From assembly GCF_014648395.1 (NCBI RefSeq), contig NZ_BMRA01000013.1, forward strand, positions 1 to 41,902: a DNA stretch of 41,902 nt. The letters run 5' to 3'. This document shows, one piece after another, positions 15,936 to 23,022 of the stretch (the first letter of the stretch is position 1; the number at the start of each line of letters is the position of its first letter). The stretch is from Micromonospora fulviviridis. Its GTDB lineage: Bacteria; Actinomycetota; Actinomycetes; Mycobacteriales; Micromonosporaceae. The position numbers and the translations under genes were made by a program. The notes below the pieces were generated by a model. It saw only the letters and a program-made list of their open reading frames with translations, did not search any database and was not told the DNA's origin.

Positions 15936-17395
15936 GACGACGCGCGCCCGACTCCGCTTGTGCTGTTCACGTTAGCGGAGTCGACGGCCCGCCAGATTGC
16001 GGGGTGCTGATCCCACCCGCCACACCCGTGCTCCAGTTGCGCGGCAGTGGCTATCAATGTCGCGTCGTCGCCGTACCGGCCGGTGAGCAGCACACCGACC
16101 GGCATCCCGTCACCGGTCCGGCCGACCGGCAGGGAAACGGACGGGTCGCCGGTGACGTTGAAGATGGCGCAGTACGGCGAAAACCGGCGCTGCCGGTCGA
16201 AATCCTCGGCCGGGCCGAGGCTCGCGAACGACCCCACCGGCGCCTGCGGGGCCGCCAGGGTCGGGCAGAGTAGCAGGTCGCACCCGGCGGTACGGCGCAC
16301 GCCGCGGCGTACCTGGGCCTGGAGTTCGCCGAGCGCGGCCATCAGCGGGCCGGCGCCGACGGCCGCGCCCCGGTCGCGGAGGAACCGGGTCAGCGGCAGC
16401 AGGTCGCTCTCCCGCTCCGCCGGCACCGGGGCGAGCGCCAGCACGTACCAGACGGTCTCGAAGAGCGGCCACGCGTCGGGGCCGAGCGGCGCGGGGACGT
16501 CGACCACCTCGTGGCCGGCTTCGGTGAGCAGCGCGGCGGCCCGGTCGACGGCGGCCACGCAGTCCGGGTGGACCGGCTCGTCGGCGAGCATCGGGGCGGT
16601 GAACCGGCCGATCCGCACCCGGCCCGGCGCGGCGTCCCGGGCGGCGCCCAGGTAGCCGCCGGTGGGCGCGGCGGGCGGCAGGTACGGCTCGCCGGGCACC
16701 GGCTGCGCCAGCACGTCGAGCAGCGCGGCCACGTCGGTCACGGTCCGGCCGAGGGGGCCGCTGGTGGGCAGCCCGAAGGCCCCGAAGCCGAGCGGGCCGC
16801 TGGAAACCAGCCCCCGGCTGGGCTTGTAGCCGACCAGGCCGCAGAGGGCCGCCGGGATGCGCAGCGAACCGCCGCCGTCGGAGCCCTGCGCCACCGGCAC
16901 CAGACCGCCGGCCACGGCGGCCGCCGCCCCGCCGCTGGACCCGCCCGCCGTGTAGCCGAGGCCCCACGGGTTGCGGGCCGGCGGCGCGACGAGCCCTTCC
17001 GAGTAGAGCGAGCAGCCCAGTTCGGAGGTGGTGGTCTTGCCGAGGCTCACCAGCCCGGCGGCGGCCATGAACCGGACGACGTCGGCGTCGACCGGCGGCA
17101 CGAAGTCGGCGAAGGCCGCCGAGCCGAAGGTGGTGCGTACGCCGGCGGTGAGCGTGAGGTCCTTGATCGCGGTCGGCACCCCGTGCAGCGGGCCGCGCCG
17201 CTCCGCCGGCACCGCGTCGGCGGCGGCGGCCGCCGCCCGCGCGCGTTCCGGGGTGACGGTGACGAACGCGCCGAGGGTGTCGGCGAGCGCGTCCACCCGG
17301 CGCAGGTGGTGCTCGACCAGCTCCACGCTGGACAGCTCACCCCGACGGATCGCGGCGGCCTGCTCCAGCGCGGTCAGGTCGTGCGGCTCGGCCAT
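15932..17395 (-). CDS. amidase-signature family amidohydrolase
   Basis: This 487-residue member of the amidase-signature family hydrolyses a C-N amide bond. The Ser-cisSer-Lys triad is visible as Lys78 (TAIKDLTL), Ser153 (AGGSSGGAAAA) and Ser177 (GSDGGGSLRIPA), with the family spacing of 24 between the serines. The ATG at 17395 has an AGGA site upstream and starts the usual MAEPHDLTALEQAAAIRRGE. The last residues (VDSANVNSTSGVGRASS) run through a downstream inverted repeat and look unconserved. It follows the tryptophan operon on the same strand, 69 bases after the ACMSD stop. The substrate is not predictable; filling the missing formamidase step is a testable guess only. Confidence 0.88.
   Translation of the reverse strand: MAEPHDLTALEQAAAIRRGELSSVELVEHHLRRVDALADTLGAFVTVTPERARAAAAAADAVPAERRGPLHGVPTAIKDLTLTAGVRTTFGSAAFADFVPPVDADVVRFMAAAGLVSLGKTTTSELGCSLYSEGLVAPPARNPWGLGYTAGGSSGGAAAAVAGGLVPVAQGSDGGGSLRIPAALCGLVGYKPSRGLVSSGPLGFGAFGLPTSGPLGRTVTDVAALLDVLAQPVPGEPYLPPAAPTGGYLGAARDAAPGRVRIGRFTAPMLADEPVHPDCVAAVDRAAALLTEAGHEVVDVPAPLGPDAWPLFETVWYVLALAPVPAERESDLLPLTRFLRDRGAAVGAGPLMAALGELQAQVRRGVRRTAGCDLLLCPTLAAPQAPVGSFASLGPAEDFDRQRRFSPYCAIFNVTGDPSVSLPVGRTGDGMPVGVLLTGRYGDDATLIATAAQLEHGCGGWDQHPAIWRAVDSANVNSTSGVGRASS
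15950..15982 (-). promoter_or_regulatory. inverted repeat upstream of the CtaJ-like gene, inside the amidase 3' end
   Basis: GACTCCGCT at 15950-15958 and its complement AGCGGAGTC at 15974-15982 flank a 15-base spacer. The element ends 15 bases before the ATG at 15935 (75 bases before the alternative TTG). It could be an operator, a leader hairpin or a terminator of the amidase gene. Local GC is lower than in the neighbouring genes. Confidence 0.4.
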
Positions 17396-17440
17396 ACCGT
17401 CATCCTGCCCGCGACCTGCACCTGATGCACTTCTCACGCG

Positions 17441-17456
17441 CCGGCCAGCCGGCCGG
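17441..17456 (-). terminator. weak hairpin between the tryptophan operon and the amidase
   Basis: CCGGCC and GGCCGG (6-base stem, 4-base loop) lie 9 bases past the ACMSD stop. The stem is short, so read-through into the amidase is plausible. Confidence 0.25.
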
Positions 17457-17464
17457 TACCGCGG

Positions 17465-18466
17465 TCAGCCGTGCAGGAAGCGCAGGGCGTTGCGGGACAG
17501 CAGCTTGTCGCGCTGGTCGGCGCTGAGGAAGTCGGCCTTGCGGACCACCTGCCCGACCGGGCGCTCCCCCAGCGGGTACGGGTAGTCGCTGCCCACCAGC
17601 ACCCGGTCCTCGCCCATGGTGTCGACCAGCAGCCGCAGGGCGGCCGGCTCGAAGACCACCGAGTCCACGCTGAACCGGTCGACGTAGGCGCTGGGCGGGG
17701 CGCTGGACGCGCCGCGTACCAGGTCGCCGCGGCGGTGCCAGGCGTTGTCGGCGCGGCCCAGCCAGAACGGGAAGCTGCCGCCGCCGTGCGCGAAGCAGAT
17801 CCGCAGCGTCTCCGGCACCCGGTCGAACACCCCGCCGAGGATCAGCGCCAGCACCGACAGGTGCGTCTCGGCCGGCATCCCGGTCAGCCAGCGGGCCATC
17901 CACCGGTCCAGCCGGGGCCCGCCCGGCATGTCCCACGGGTGCACGAAGACGGGCGCGCCGACCTCGGCGCAGTGGGTCAGGAACTGCACGATGCCGGCGT
18001 CGTCGAGGTCGCGGTCGCCGACGTGGTTGCCGATCTCCACCCCGGCGTGCCCGGCGGCCAGGCAGCGGTCCAGTTCGGCGCAGGCGGCGTCCGGGTCCTG
18101 CAACGGCACCTGGCAGAACGGCACCAGCCGGTCACCGCCCCCGGCGGTGACCTCCAGGGTGAGGTCGTTGAAGATCCGGGCGACCTTCACGGCCTGGTCG
18201 GCGGGGCGGTCGTAGCTGAAGAAGACCGGGGTCGGCGAGACGACCTGCACGTCGACGCCGTCGGCGGCCATGTCGGCGAGGCGGGTCTCCGGGTCCCAGC
18301 ACTCCGCGCCGACCGGCCGGAACTCCGTCTCCCCCACCATGATCATGGCGGCGCGCTCGGAGTCCACCCGGAGCCAGGGCCAGCCGGACCCGCCGCAGGC
18401 CGCGGCGAGGTCCGGCCACCCCTTGGGTACGACATGCGTGTGCACGTCGACGACGGGTCCCGGCAT
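17465..18466 (-). CDS. 2-amino-3-carboxymuconate-6-semialdehyde decarboxylase (ACMSD)
   Basis: This 333-residue amidohydrolase-superfamily metal enzyme decarboxylates ACMS to 2-aminomuconate-6-semialdehyde, steering the ring-cleavage product away from quinolinate and NAD. Metal ligands appear in DVHTHVVP (His9, His11), in PVFVHPWDMPGG, in ICFAHGGGSFPFWLGR, and as the aspartate of VGSDYPYPLGE. The active-site arginine-bearing helix FPFWLGRAD and the substrate loop FFSYDRPADQAVKVARIFND are typical of bacterial ACMSD (NbaD). The ATG at 18466 shares one base with the upstream dioxygenase stop (TGATG), implying coupled translation. It is the last gene of the operon. Confidence 0.92.
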   Translation of the reverse strand: MPGPVVDVHTHVVPKGWPDLAAACGGSGWPWLRVDSERAAMIMVGETEFRPVGAECWDPETRLADMAADGVDVQVVSPTPVFFSYDRPADQAVKVARIFNDLTLEVTAGGGDRLVPFCQVPLQDPDAACAELDRCLAAGHAGVEIGNHVGDRDLDDAGIVQFLTHCAEVGAPVFVHPWDMPGGPRLDRWMARWLTGMPAETHLSVLALILGGVFDRVPETLRICFAHGGGSFPFWLGRADNAWHRRGDLVRGASSAPPSAYVDRFSVDSVVFEPAALRLLVDTMGEDRVLVGSDYPYPLGERPVGQVVRKADFLSADQRDKLLSRNALRFLHG

Positions 18467-18990
18467 CAGCCCTTGCCCGGGTGCAGGGCGCCGCAGTTGC
18501 CGCAGGTGCGGGCCTTCTCGTCGGCGTAGAACTCCGCGAAGACCGGGGGCAGGTCGGCGGCGATGTCGCGGACCTGGAGCTCCACCTCGTGCACCTTGTG
18601 GCTGCACTCGGGGCAGTACCACTGGAACTTCTCCAGCGTGCCCTCCTCGCGGACCCGCTCGATCACCATGCCGATCGAGCCGGTTTCGGGGCGCTGCGGC
18701 GAGTGCGGGGTGTTGCGCGGCAGCATCCACATCTGACCCTCGCGCACGTGCACCGTACGCGGCCCCTCGGGCAGCATGAGGTTGATGTGCATGTTGCCCT
18801 TGACCTGGTAGAAGAACTCCTCGTACGGGTCGACGTGGAAGTCGGTCCGCTGGTTCGGGCCGCCCACCACCATGACGATGAAGTCGTCACTGCCCGGCAG
18901 CATCTCCTTGTTGCCCACCGGCGGCTTGAGCAGGTGCTGGTTCTCCCCGATCCAGCCTTGGAAGCTGAACGGCTCGGCGATCTCACTCAT
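18466..18990 (-). CDS. 3-hydroxyanthranilate 3,4-dioxygenase
   Basis: This 174-residue cupin (HAO, NbaC type) opens the ring of 3-hydroxyanthranilate to ACMS using O2. The iron ligands lie in DFHVDPYEEFFYQVKG (His and Glu) and in NTPHSPQRP (His), with substrate-binding arginines nearby. The C-terminal rubredoxin-like metal site present in bacterial enzymes is seen as WYCPECSHKVHE and RTCGNCGALH. The ATG at 18990 has a clear GGGAGG site and overlaps the stop of the upstream RidA gene as ATGA. The length matches the family. Confidence 0.95.
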   Translation of the reverse strand: MSEIAEPFSFQGWIGENQHLLKPPVGNKEMLPGSDDFIVMVVGGPNQRTDFHVDPYEEFFYQVKGNMHINLMLPEGPRTVHVREGQMWMLPRNTPHSPQRPETGSIGMVIERVREEGTLEKFQWYCPECSHKVHEVELQVRDIAADLPPVFAEFYADEKARTCGNCGALHPGKG

Positions 18991-19409
18991 GACTGACCTC
19001 CCGACGGACGTAGGGCCACGGCCTGCATCTCGATGAGCAGGTGCGGGTGCGGAAGCTGGTGCACGGCCACCGTGGTCCGGGTCGGCCCGGTGGCGTCGAA
19101 GAACTCCGCCCACACCTCGTTGTAGCCACCGAAGTCGTTCATGTTGACCAGGTAGCTGGTGACCTGCACCAGATCACCCAGGTCGGCGCCGACCGAGCGG
19201 AGCAGGTCGCGGATGTTCCCGACCACCGCCCGGGTCTGCGCCCGGATGTCGAGGTCGGTGGTGCCGAACTCGTCGACCGAGACACCGGCGAACGTGTTGT
19301 CCGGCCGGCGCGACGACGTACCCGAGACGAAGACGAACCCGCCGGCGACCTTGACGTGCGGGAAGGCGCCGCGCGGCACGGCCTTCCCGGCCACCACCCG
19401 GGCCGTCAT
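18987..19409 (-). CDS. RidA/YjgF-family protein, probable 2-aminomuconate deaminase
   Basis: This is a 140-residue Rid-family protein. In meta-cleavage operons for 3-hydroxyanthranilate or 2-nitrobenzoate this position is held by 2-aminomuconate deaminase (NbaF/AmnD), which releases ammonia and gives 4-oxalocrotonate. Family features are GGFVFVSGTSSRRPDN, DIRAQTRAVVGNIRDLL, VTSYLVNMNDFGGYNEVW, PTRTTVAVHQLPHPHLLIEMQAVA; the R(T)T and the glutamate near the end are the usual Rid active-site residues. It overlaps both neighbours by 4 bases (ATGA). The assignment to aminomuconate rests on gene context; a general imine deaminase is the alternative. Confidence 0.85.
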   Translation of the reverse strand: MTARVVAGKAVPRGAFPHVKVAGGFVFVSGTSSRRPDNTFAGVSVDEFGTTDLDIRAQTRAVVGNIRDLLRSVGADLGDLVQVTSYLVNMNDFGGYNEVWAEFFDATGPTRTTVAVHQLPHPHLLIEMQAVALRPSGGQS

Positions 19410-20179
19410 GCGGCCGCCTTCAGGGACGCCGTGCCGAGCTTCTCCACGACGGCCCGGACGTGCGCGCCGGGGCGCAGCGGCACGGCGGCGGTGGCCGCGC
19501 CGGCCAGGAAGACCCAGCCCTCACGGAGCCGGACGCCGTGCCGGCCGGCCAGCCGGATGCCCTCGTCCAGGGCCCGGCGCGGGTCGCCGAGGATCGCGGC
19601 CGTCGAGCCGACCTGCGCCACCCGCCCGTCGATCTCCAGCAGCACGCCGAGGTTGTCCAGCCCGTCCGGAACCGGCGACCAGGGCCCGACCACGAACGCG
19701 GCGGCCGAGGTGTTGTCGGCGACCACGTCCGGCAGGGAGAAGGTGAAGTTGGCGTACCGGGAGTCGATCAGCTCGATCGCCGGGGCGACCGCGCGGACCG
19801 CCTCGCTGAACGCGCCGACCGGCTCACCGGGCTCGGGGAGGCGGTCCAGCAGGAACGCCACCTCCGGCTCGACCCGGGGGTGGATGAAGTCGGCCACGTC
19901 GACCGTGCCGCCGTCGGGCACCCGCATCACGTCGGTGAGCCGGCCCCAGATCACCTCGTCCACGCCGACCTGGGCCATCTTCGCCTTGCTGGTCAGCCCC
20001 ATCTTCAGCCCGACCAGCCGCTCGCCGCGGTCGAGGCGACGCTGCAGCAGGGCAGCCTGCACGGCGTACGCGGCGTCCACGTCGAGGCCGGTCTCGGCGG
20101 CGAGTTGCGGGATCGCGGTGGCCGAGTCGGCGGCCGCGCCCAGCTTCTCGGCGATCCCCGCAATGTCCGGCCCGATCAT
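19406..20179 (-). CDS. 4-oxalocrotonate decarboxylase (2-keto-4-pentenoate hydratase/decarboxylase family)
   Basis: This 257-residue member of the FAH-related hydratase/decarboxylase family would convert 4-oxalocrotonate (2-oxo-3-hexenedioate) to 2-oxopent-4-enoate. Seen in the sequence are LVGLKMGLTSKAKMAQVGVDEVIWGRL, the metal-site segment HPRVEPEVAFLLDR, and AIELIDSRYANFTFSLPDVVADNTSAAAFVVG. The operon holds two members of this family. This one has FIHPRVEPEVAF and a shorter N-terminus typical of decarboxylases; the gene at 22163 is more like the hydratase. The ATG at 20179 follows an AAGGAG site and overlaps the aldolase stop as ATGA. Swapped decarboxylase/hydratase roles cannot be excluded. 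Confidence 0.85.
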   Translation of the reverse strand: MIGPDIAGIAEKLGAAADSATAIPQLAAETGLDVDAAYAVQAALLQRRLDRGERLVGLKMGLTSKAKMAQVGVDEVIWGRLTDVMRVPDGGTVDVADFIHPRVEPEVAFLLDRLPEPGEPVGAFSEAVRAVAPAIELIDSRYANFTFSLPDVVADNTSAAAFVVGPWSPVPDGLDNLGVLLEIDGRVAQVGSTAAILGDPRRALDEGIRLAGRHGVRLREGWVFLAGAATAAVPLRPGAHVRAVVEKLGTASLKAAA

Positions 20180-21237
20180 GAGTGCTCCTTGCTCGCCAGG
20201 TCGAGTGCCACGTCCACGATCATGTCCTCCTGGCCGCCGACCATCCGGCGCCGGCCCAGCTCGACCAGGATCGAGCGGACGTCCACCCCGTACTTGGCCG
20301 AGGCGCGCTCGGCGTGGCGGAGGAAGCTGGAGTAGACGCCCGCGTACCCGAGGGAGAGCGTCTCCCGGTCGACCTGGACCGGCCGGTCCTGGAGCGGGCG
20401 GACCAGGTCGTCGGCCGCGTCCATGAGCGCGAACACGTCGCAGCCGTGCTTCCAGCCGTGCAGCTCGGCGACCGCCACGAAGACCTCCAGCGGGGCGTTG
20501 CCGGCGCCCGCGCCCATGCCGGCCAGCGACGCGTCCACCCGGACGGTCCGGCCGTGCGGGGCGTCCGCGCCGGCCGGCCCCGGGCCGGGGATCCGGCCGT
20601 GCTCGACCGCCAGCACGCTGTTCGCCACCCCGAGGGACAGGTTGTGGTGGGCGTGGATGCCGATCTGCGTCTCCGGTTCGAGCACCTGCCGGTACGCGTC
20701 GACCCGCTGCGCCACGTCGGACATGAGCAGCCGCCCGCCGGAGTCGGTGACGTAGACGCAGTGCGCCCCGTACGACTCCATGAGCTTGGCCTGGGCGGCC
20801 AGCCCGGCCGGGTCGTTCATGTGCGACATCATGAGGAACCCGGAGACGTCCATGCCGTTCTCGCGGGCCCAGGAGATGTGCTGGGCGGAGATGTCCGCCT
20901 CGGTGCAGTGGGTGGCGATCCGGACGCTGGTCACCCCGAGCGCCTTGGCCGCCTTGAGGTCGGCGATGGTGCCGATTCCGGGCAGCAGCAGGGTGGTGAG
21001 CCGCGCGTTGGTCAGCACCTCGGCGGCGGCGGCGATCCAGTCGGCGTCGCCGGCCGCACCGTGGCCGTAGTTGACGCTGGAACCGGCCAGCCCGTCGCCG
21101 TGCGCCACCTCGATGGCGGCCACCCCGGCCGCGTCGAGCGCGGCGGCGATGGTCCGCACCTGGTCCACCGTGTACCGGTGGGCGATGGCGTGCATGCCGT
21201 CGCGCAGCGTCACGTCCTGGATGTACAGGTCGGTCAT
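20176..21237 (-). CDS. mhpE: 4-hydroxy-2-oxovalerate aldolase
   Basis: This 353-residue DRE-TIM-type metal aldolase splits 4-hydroxy-2-oxovalerate to pyruvate and acetaldehyde, normally in a channelling complex with the acylating acetaldehyde dehydrogenase encoded directly upstream. Visible are the N-terminal VTLRDGMHAIAHRYT (catalytic Arg-Asp), the metal ligands in IGIHAHHNLSLGVANS, and VDASLAGMGAGAGNAPLEVFVAV. Between Glu212 and Asp235 there are about 15 more residues than in the homologues I know (GRIPGPGPAGADAPHG region), a Gly/Pro-rich loop. A perfect AAGGAGGTG site precedes the ATG at 21237. Both ends overlap neighbours by 4 bases. Confidence 0.93.
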   Translation of the reverse strand: MTDLYIQDVTLRDGMHAIAHRYTVDQVRTIAAALDAAGVAAIEVAHGDGLAGSSVNYGHGAAGDADWIAAAAEVLTNARLTTLLLPGIGTIADLKAAKALGVTSVRIATHCTEADISAQHISWARENGMDVSGFLMMSHMNDPAGLAAQAKLMESYGAHCVYVTDSGGRLLMSDVAQRVDAYRQVLEPETQIGIHAHHNLSLGVANSVLAVEHGRIPGPGPAGADAPHGRTVRVDASLAGMGAGAGNAPLEVFVAVAELHGWKHGCDVFALMDAADDLVRPLQDRPVQVDRETLSLGYAGVYSSFLRHAERASAKYGVDVRSILVELGRRRMVGGQEDMIVDVALDLASKEHS

Positions 21238-22166
21238 GCCGGCACCTCCTTCGCCCGCAGGGCCACCAGCCGCTCGGCGGTGCGCAGCGCGGCCGAGGTC
21301 ATGATGTCCAGGTTCCCGGCGTACGCGGGCAGGTAGTGCCCGGCGCCGGAGACCTCCAGGAAGACAGAGACCTGGAGCCCGGTGAAGTGCCGGCCCAGCA
21401 CCGGCGCGTACGTGTCCACCCGGTCGAACTGCACGTCCTGCTTGAGCCGGTAGCCCGGGACGTACTCCTGCACGGTCTTCACCATGTCGGCCACGGAGGC
21501 GGCGATCGCGGTGCGGTCGGCGTCGGCGTCCGGGCAGAGGCAGTAGACGGTGTCCCGCATGAGCAGCGGCGGGTCGGCCGGGTTCAGCACGATGATGGCC
21601 TTGCCGCGCTCGGCGCCGCCGACCACCTCGATGGCCCGGGCCGTGGTCTCGGTGAACTCGTCGATGTTGGCCCGGGTGCCCGGCCCGGCCGACTTCGACG
21701 CGATCGAGGCGACGATCTCCCCGTACGCGACCGGGGTGACCCGGCCGACCGCGTGCACGATCGGCACGGTGGCCTGCCCGCCGCAGGTCACCATGTTCAC
21801 GTTGGGCTGGTGCAGGTGTTCGTCGAGGTTGACCGGCGGCACCACGTACGGGCCGATGGCGGCGGGCGTCAGGTCGACCACGGTCCGGCCGTGCGCCCGC
21901 AGCACCGCGTCGTGGCGTCGGTGCGCACCCGCCGAGGTGGCGTCGAAGACCAGCTCGACGTCGGCGAACTCGGGCATGGCGACCAGGCCGTCGACGCCCT
22001 CGGCGGTGGTGGCCACGCCGAGCCGCCGCGCCCGGGCCAGCCCGTCGGACGCCGGGTCGATCCCGGCCATCGCCACCATGCGCAGCTCGCCGCTCAGCCG
22101 CAGCACCTTGATCATCAGGTCGGTGCCGATGTTGCCCGACCCGAGCACCGCCACTCCGACGGTCAT
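21234..22166 (-). CDS. mhpF: acetaldehyde dehydrogenase (acylating)
   Basis: This 310-residue enzyme oxidises acetaldehyde to acetyl-CoA with NAD+ and CoA, and pairs with the aldolase of the next gene. The Rossmann motif is VAVLGSGNIGTDLMIKV at the N-terminus. The catalytic cysteine is Cys128 in NMVTCGGQATVPIVHAV. VPPVNLDEHLHQPNVN and SAGPGTRANIDEFTETTARAIEVVGGA are strongly family-like. The length is normal. The ATG at 22166 has an AAGGAGG site and overlaps the hydratase stop as ATGA. Confidence 0.95.
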   Translation of the reverse strand: MTVGVAVLGSGNIGTDLMIKVLRLSGELRMVAMAGIDPASDGLARARRLGVATTAEGVDGLVAMPEFADVELVFDATSAGAHRRHDAVLRAHGRTVVDLTPAAIGPYVVPPVNLDEHLHQPNVNMVTCGGQATVPIVHAVGRVTPVAYGEIVASIASKSAGPGTRANIDEFTETTARAIEVVGGAERGKAIIVLNPADPPLLMRDTVYCLCPDADADRTAIAASVADMVKTVQEYVPGYRLKQDVQFDRVDTYAPVLGRHFTGLQVSVFLEVSGAGHYLPAYAGNLDIMTSAALRTAERLVALRAKEVPA

Positions 22167-22957
22167 GAGGCCTCCTTGGAGAAACAGGTCCGCACCGAGC
22201 CGAGCCCGGAGATCCGCGCCTCGTACGCCGCGCCCGGCGTCACGGGCACCATGGGGCCGAGCGCCCCGGAGAGCACCACGTCCCCGGCCTTCAGCGGGTC
22301 ACCGGCGCGGGCCATGGTGCCGGCCAGCCAAAGGAGTGCGTGCAACGGGTTGCCGAGGCAGGCCGCCCCGGCGCCGACCGAGACGGGCTCGCCGGCGTGC
22401 TCCAGCACCATGCCGCAGAGCCGCAGGTCCACGTCGGCCAGCCGGCGGGGCGCGGTGCCGAGCACGAAGAGCCCGCTGGAGGCGTTGTCCGCCACCGTGT
22501 CCACGATGGAGATGTCCCAGCCGGCGATCCGGGAGTCGACGATCTCGATGGCCGGCAGCACGTGGTCGACGGCCCGGATCAGGTCGACGGTGGTGACCCG
22601 CTCGTCGGGCAGGTCGGCGCCGAGCACGAAGGCGATCTCCGCCTCCACCCGGGGCTGGAGCAGCCGGCTCATCGGCACCTCGACGCCGTCGCCGACGGCC
22701 ATGTCGTCGAAGAGCACCCCGAAGTCGGGCTGGAAGACGCCGAAGTTCTCCTGCACGGCCCGGGAGGTGAGGCCGATCTTCGCGCCGACCCGGCGGTGAC
22801 CCTTGCCGAGCCGCTGCCGGGTGTAGACCTGCTGCACCTGGTAGGCCGCCTCGATGTCGCCCTCCGGCAGCAGCCGCCCGCGCAGCGGCGGGCACGGCTT
22901 CTCCTCCTGCCGGGCCACGGCCAGCTCCCGGTTGGCGGCTTCGATGTCGACGGTCAT
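22163..22957 (-). CDS. 2-oxopent-4-enoate hydratase
   Basis: This 264-residue enzyme of the MhpD/XylJ family adds water to 2-oxopent-4-enoate (2-hydroxypenta-2,4-dienoate) to give 4-hydroxy-2-oxovalerate. Typical segments are RVGAKIGLTSRAVQENFGVFQPDFGVLFDDM, the metal-binding LLQPRVEAEIAFVLG, and ILPAIEIVDSRI-like VLPAIEIVDSRIAGWDISIVDTVADNASSGLFVLG. The GAGGAG site just upstream fixes the ATG at 22957; an upstream in-frame start at 23026 adds only an Arg/Gly-rich tail. It is separated from the dehydrogenase gene upstream by 65 bases, one of the two real gaps in the operon. Confidence 0.9.
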   Translation of the reverse strand: MTVDIEAANRELAVARQEEKPCPPLRGRLLPEGDIEAAYQVQQVYTRQRLGKGHRRVGAKIGLTSRAVQENFGVFQPDFGVLFDDMAVGDGVEVPMSRLLQPRVEAEIAFVLGADLPDERVTTVDLIRAVDHVLPAIEIVDSRIAGWDISIVDTVADNASSGLFVLGTAPRRLADVDLRLCGMVLEHAGEPVSVGAGAACLGNPLHALLWLAGTMARAGDPLKAGDVVLSGALGPMVPVTPGAAYEARISGLGSVRTCFSKEAS

Positions 22958-23022
22958 CCCGGCTCCTCGCTGCGTGCGCTGACGACGCCGGCCATTCTGC
23001 CCGTCGCGCGCACCCCGCGCGC

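Noticed and set aside
19406..22957. Treating the two hydratase/decarboxylase-family genes as a recent duplication
   Set aside because: They share the fold and metal motif, but their sequences differ widely, as expected for the decarboxylase and hydratase pair known from meta-cleavage operons.
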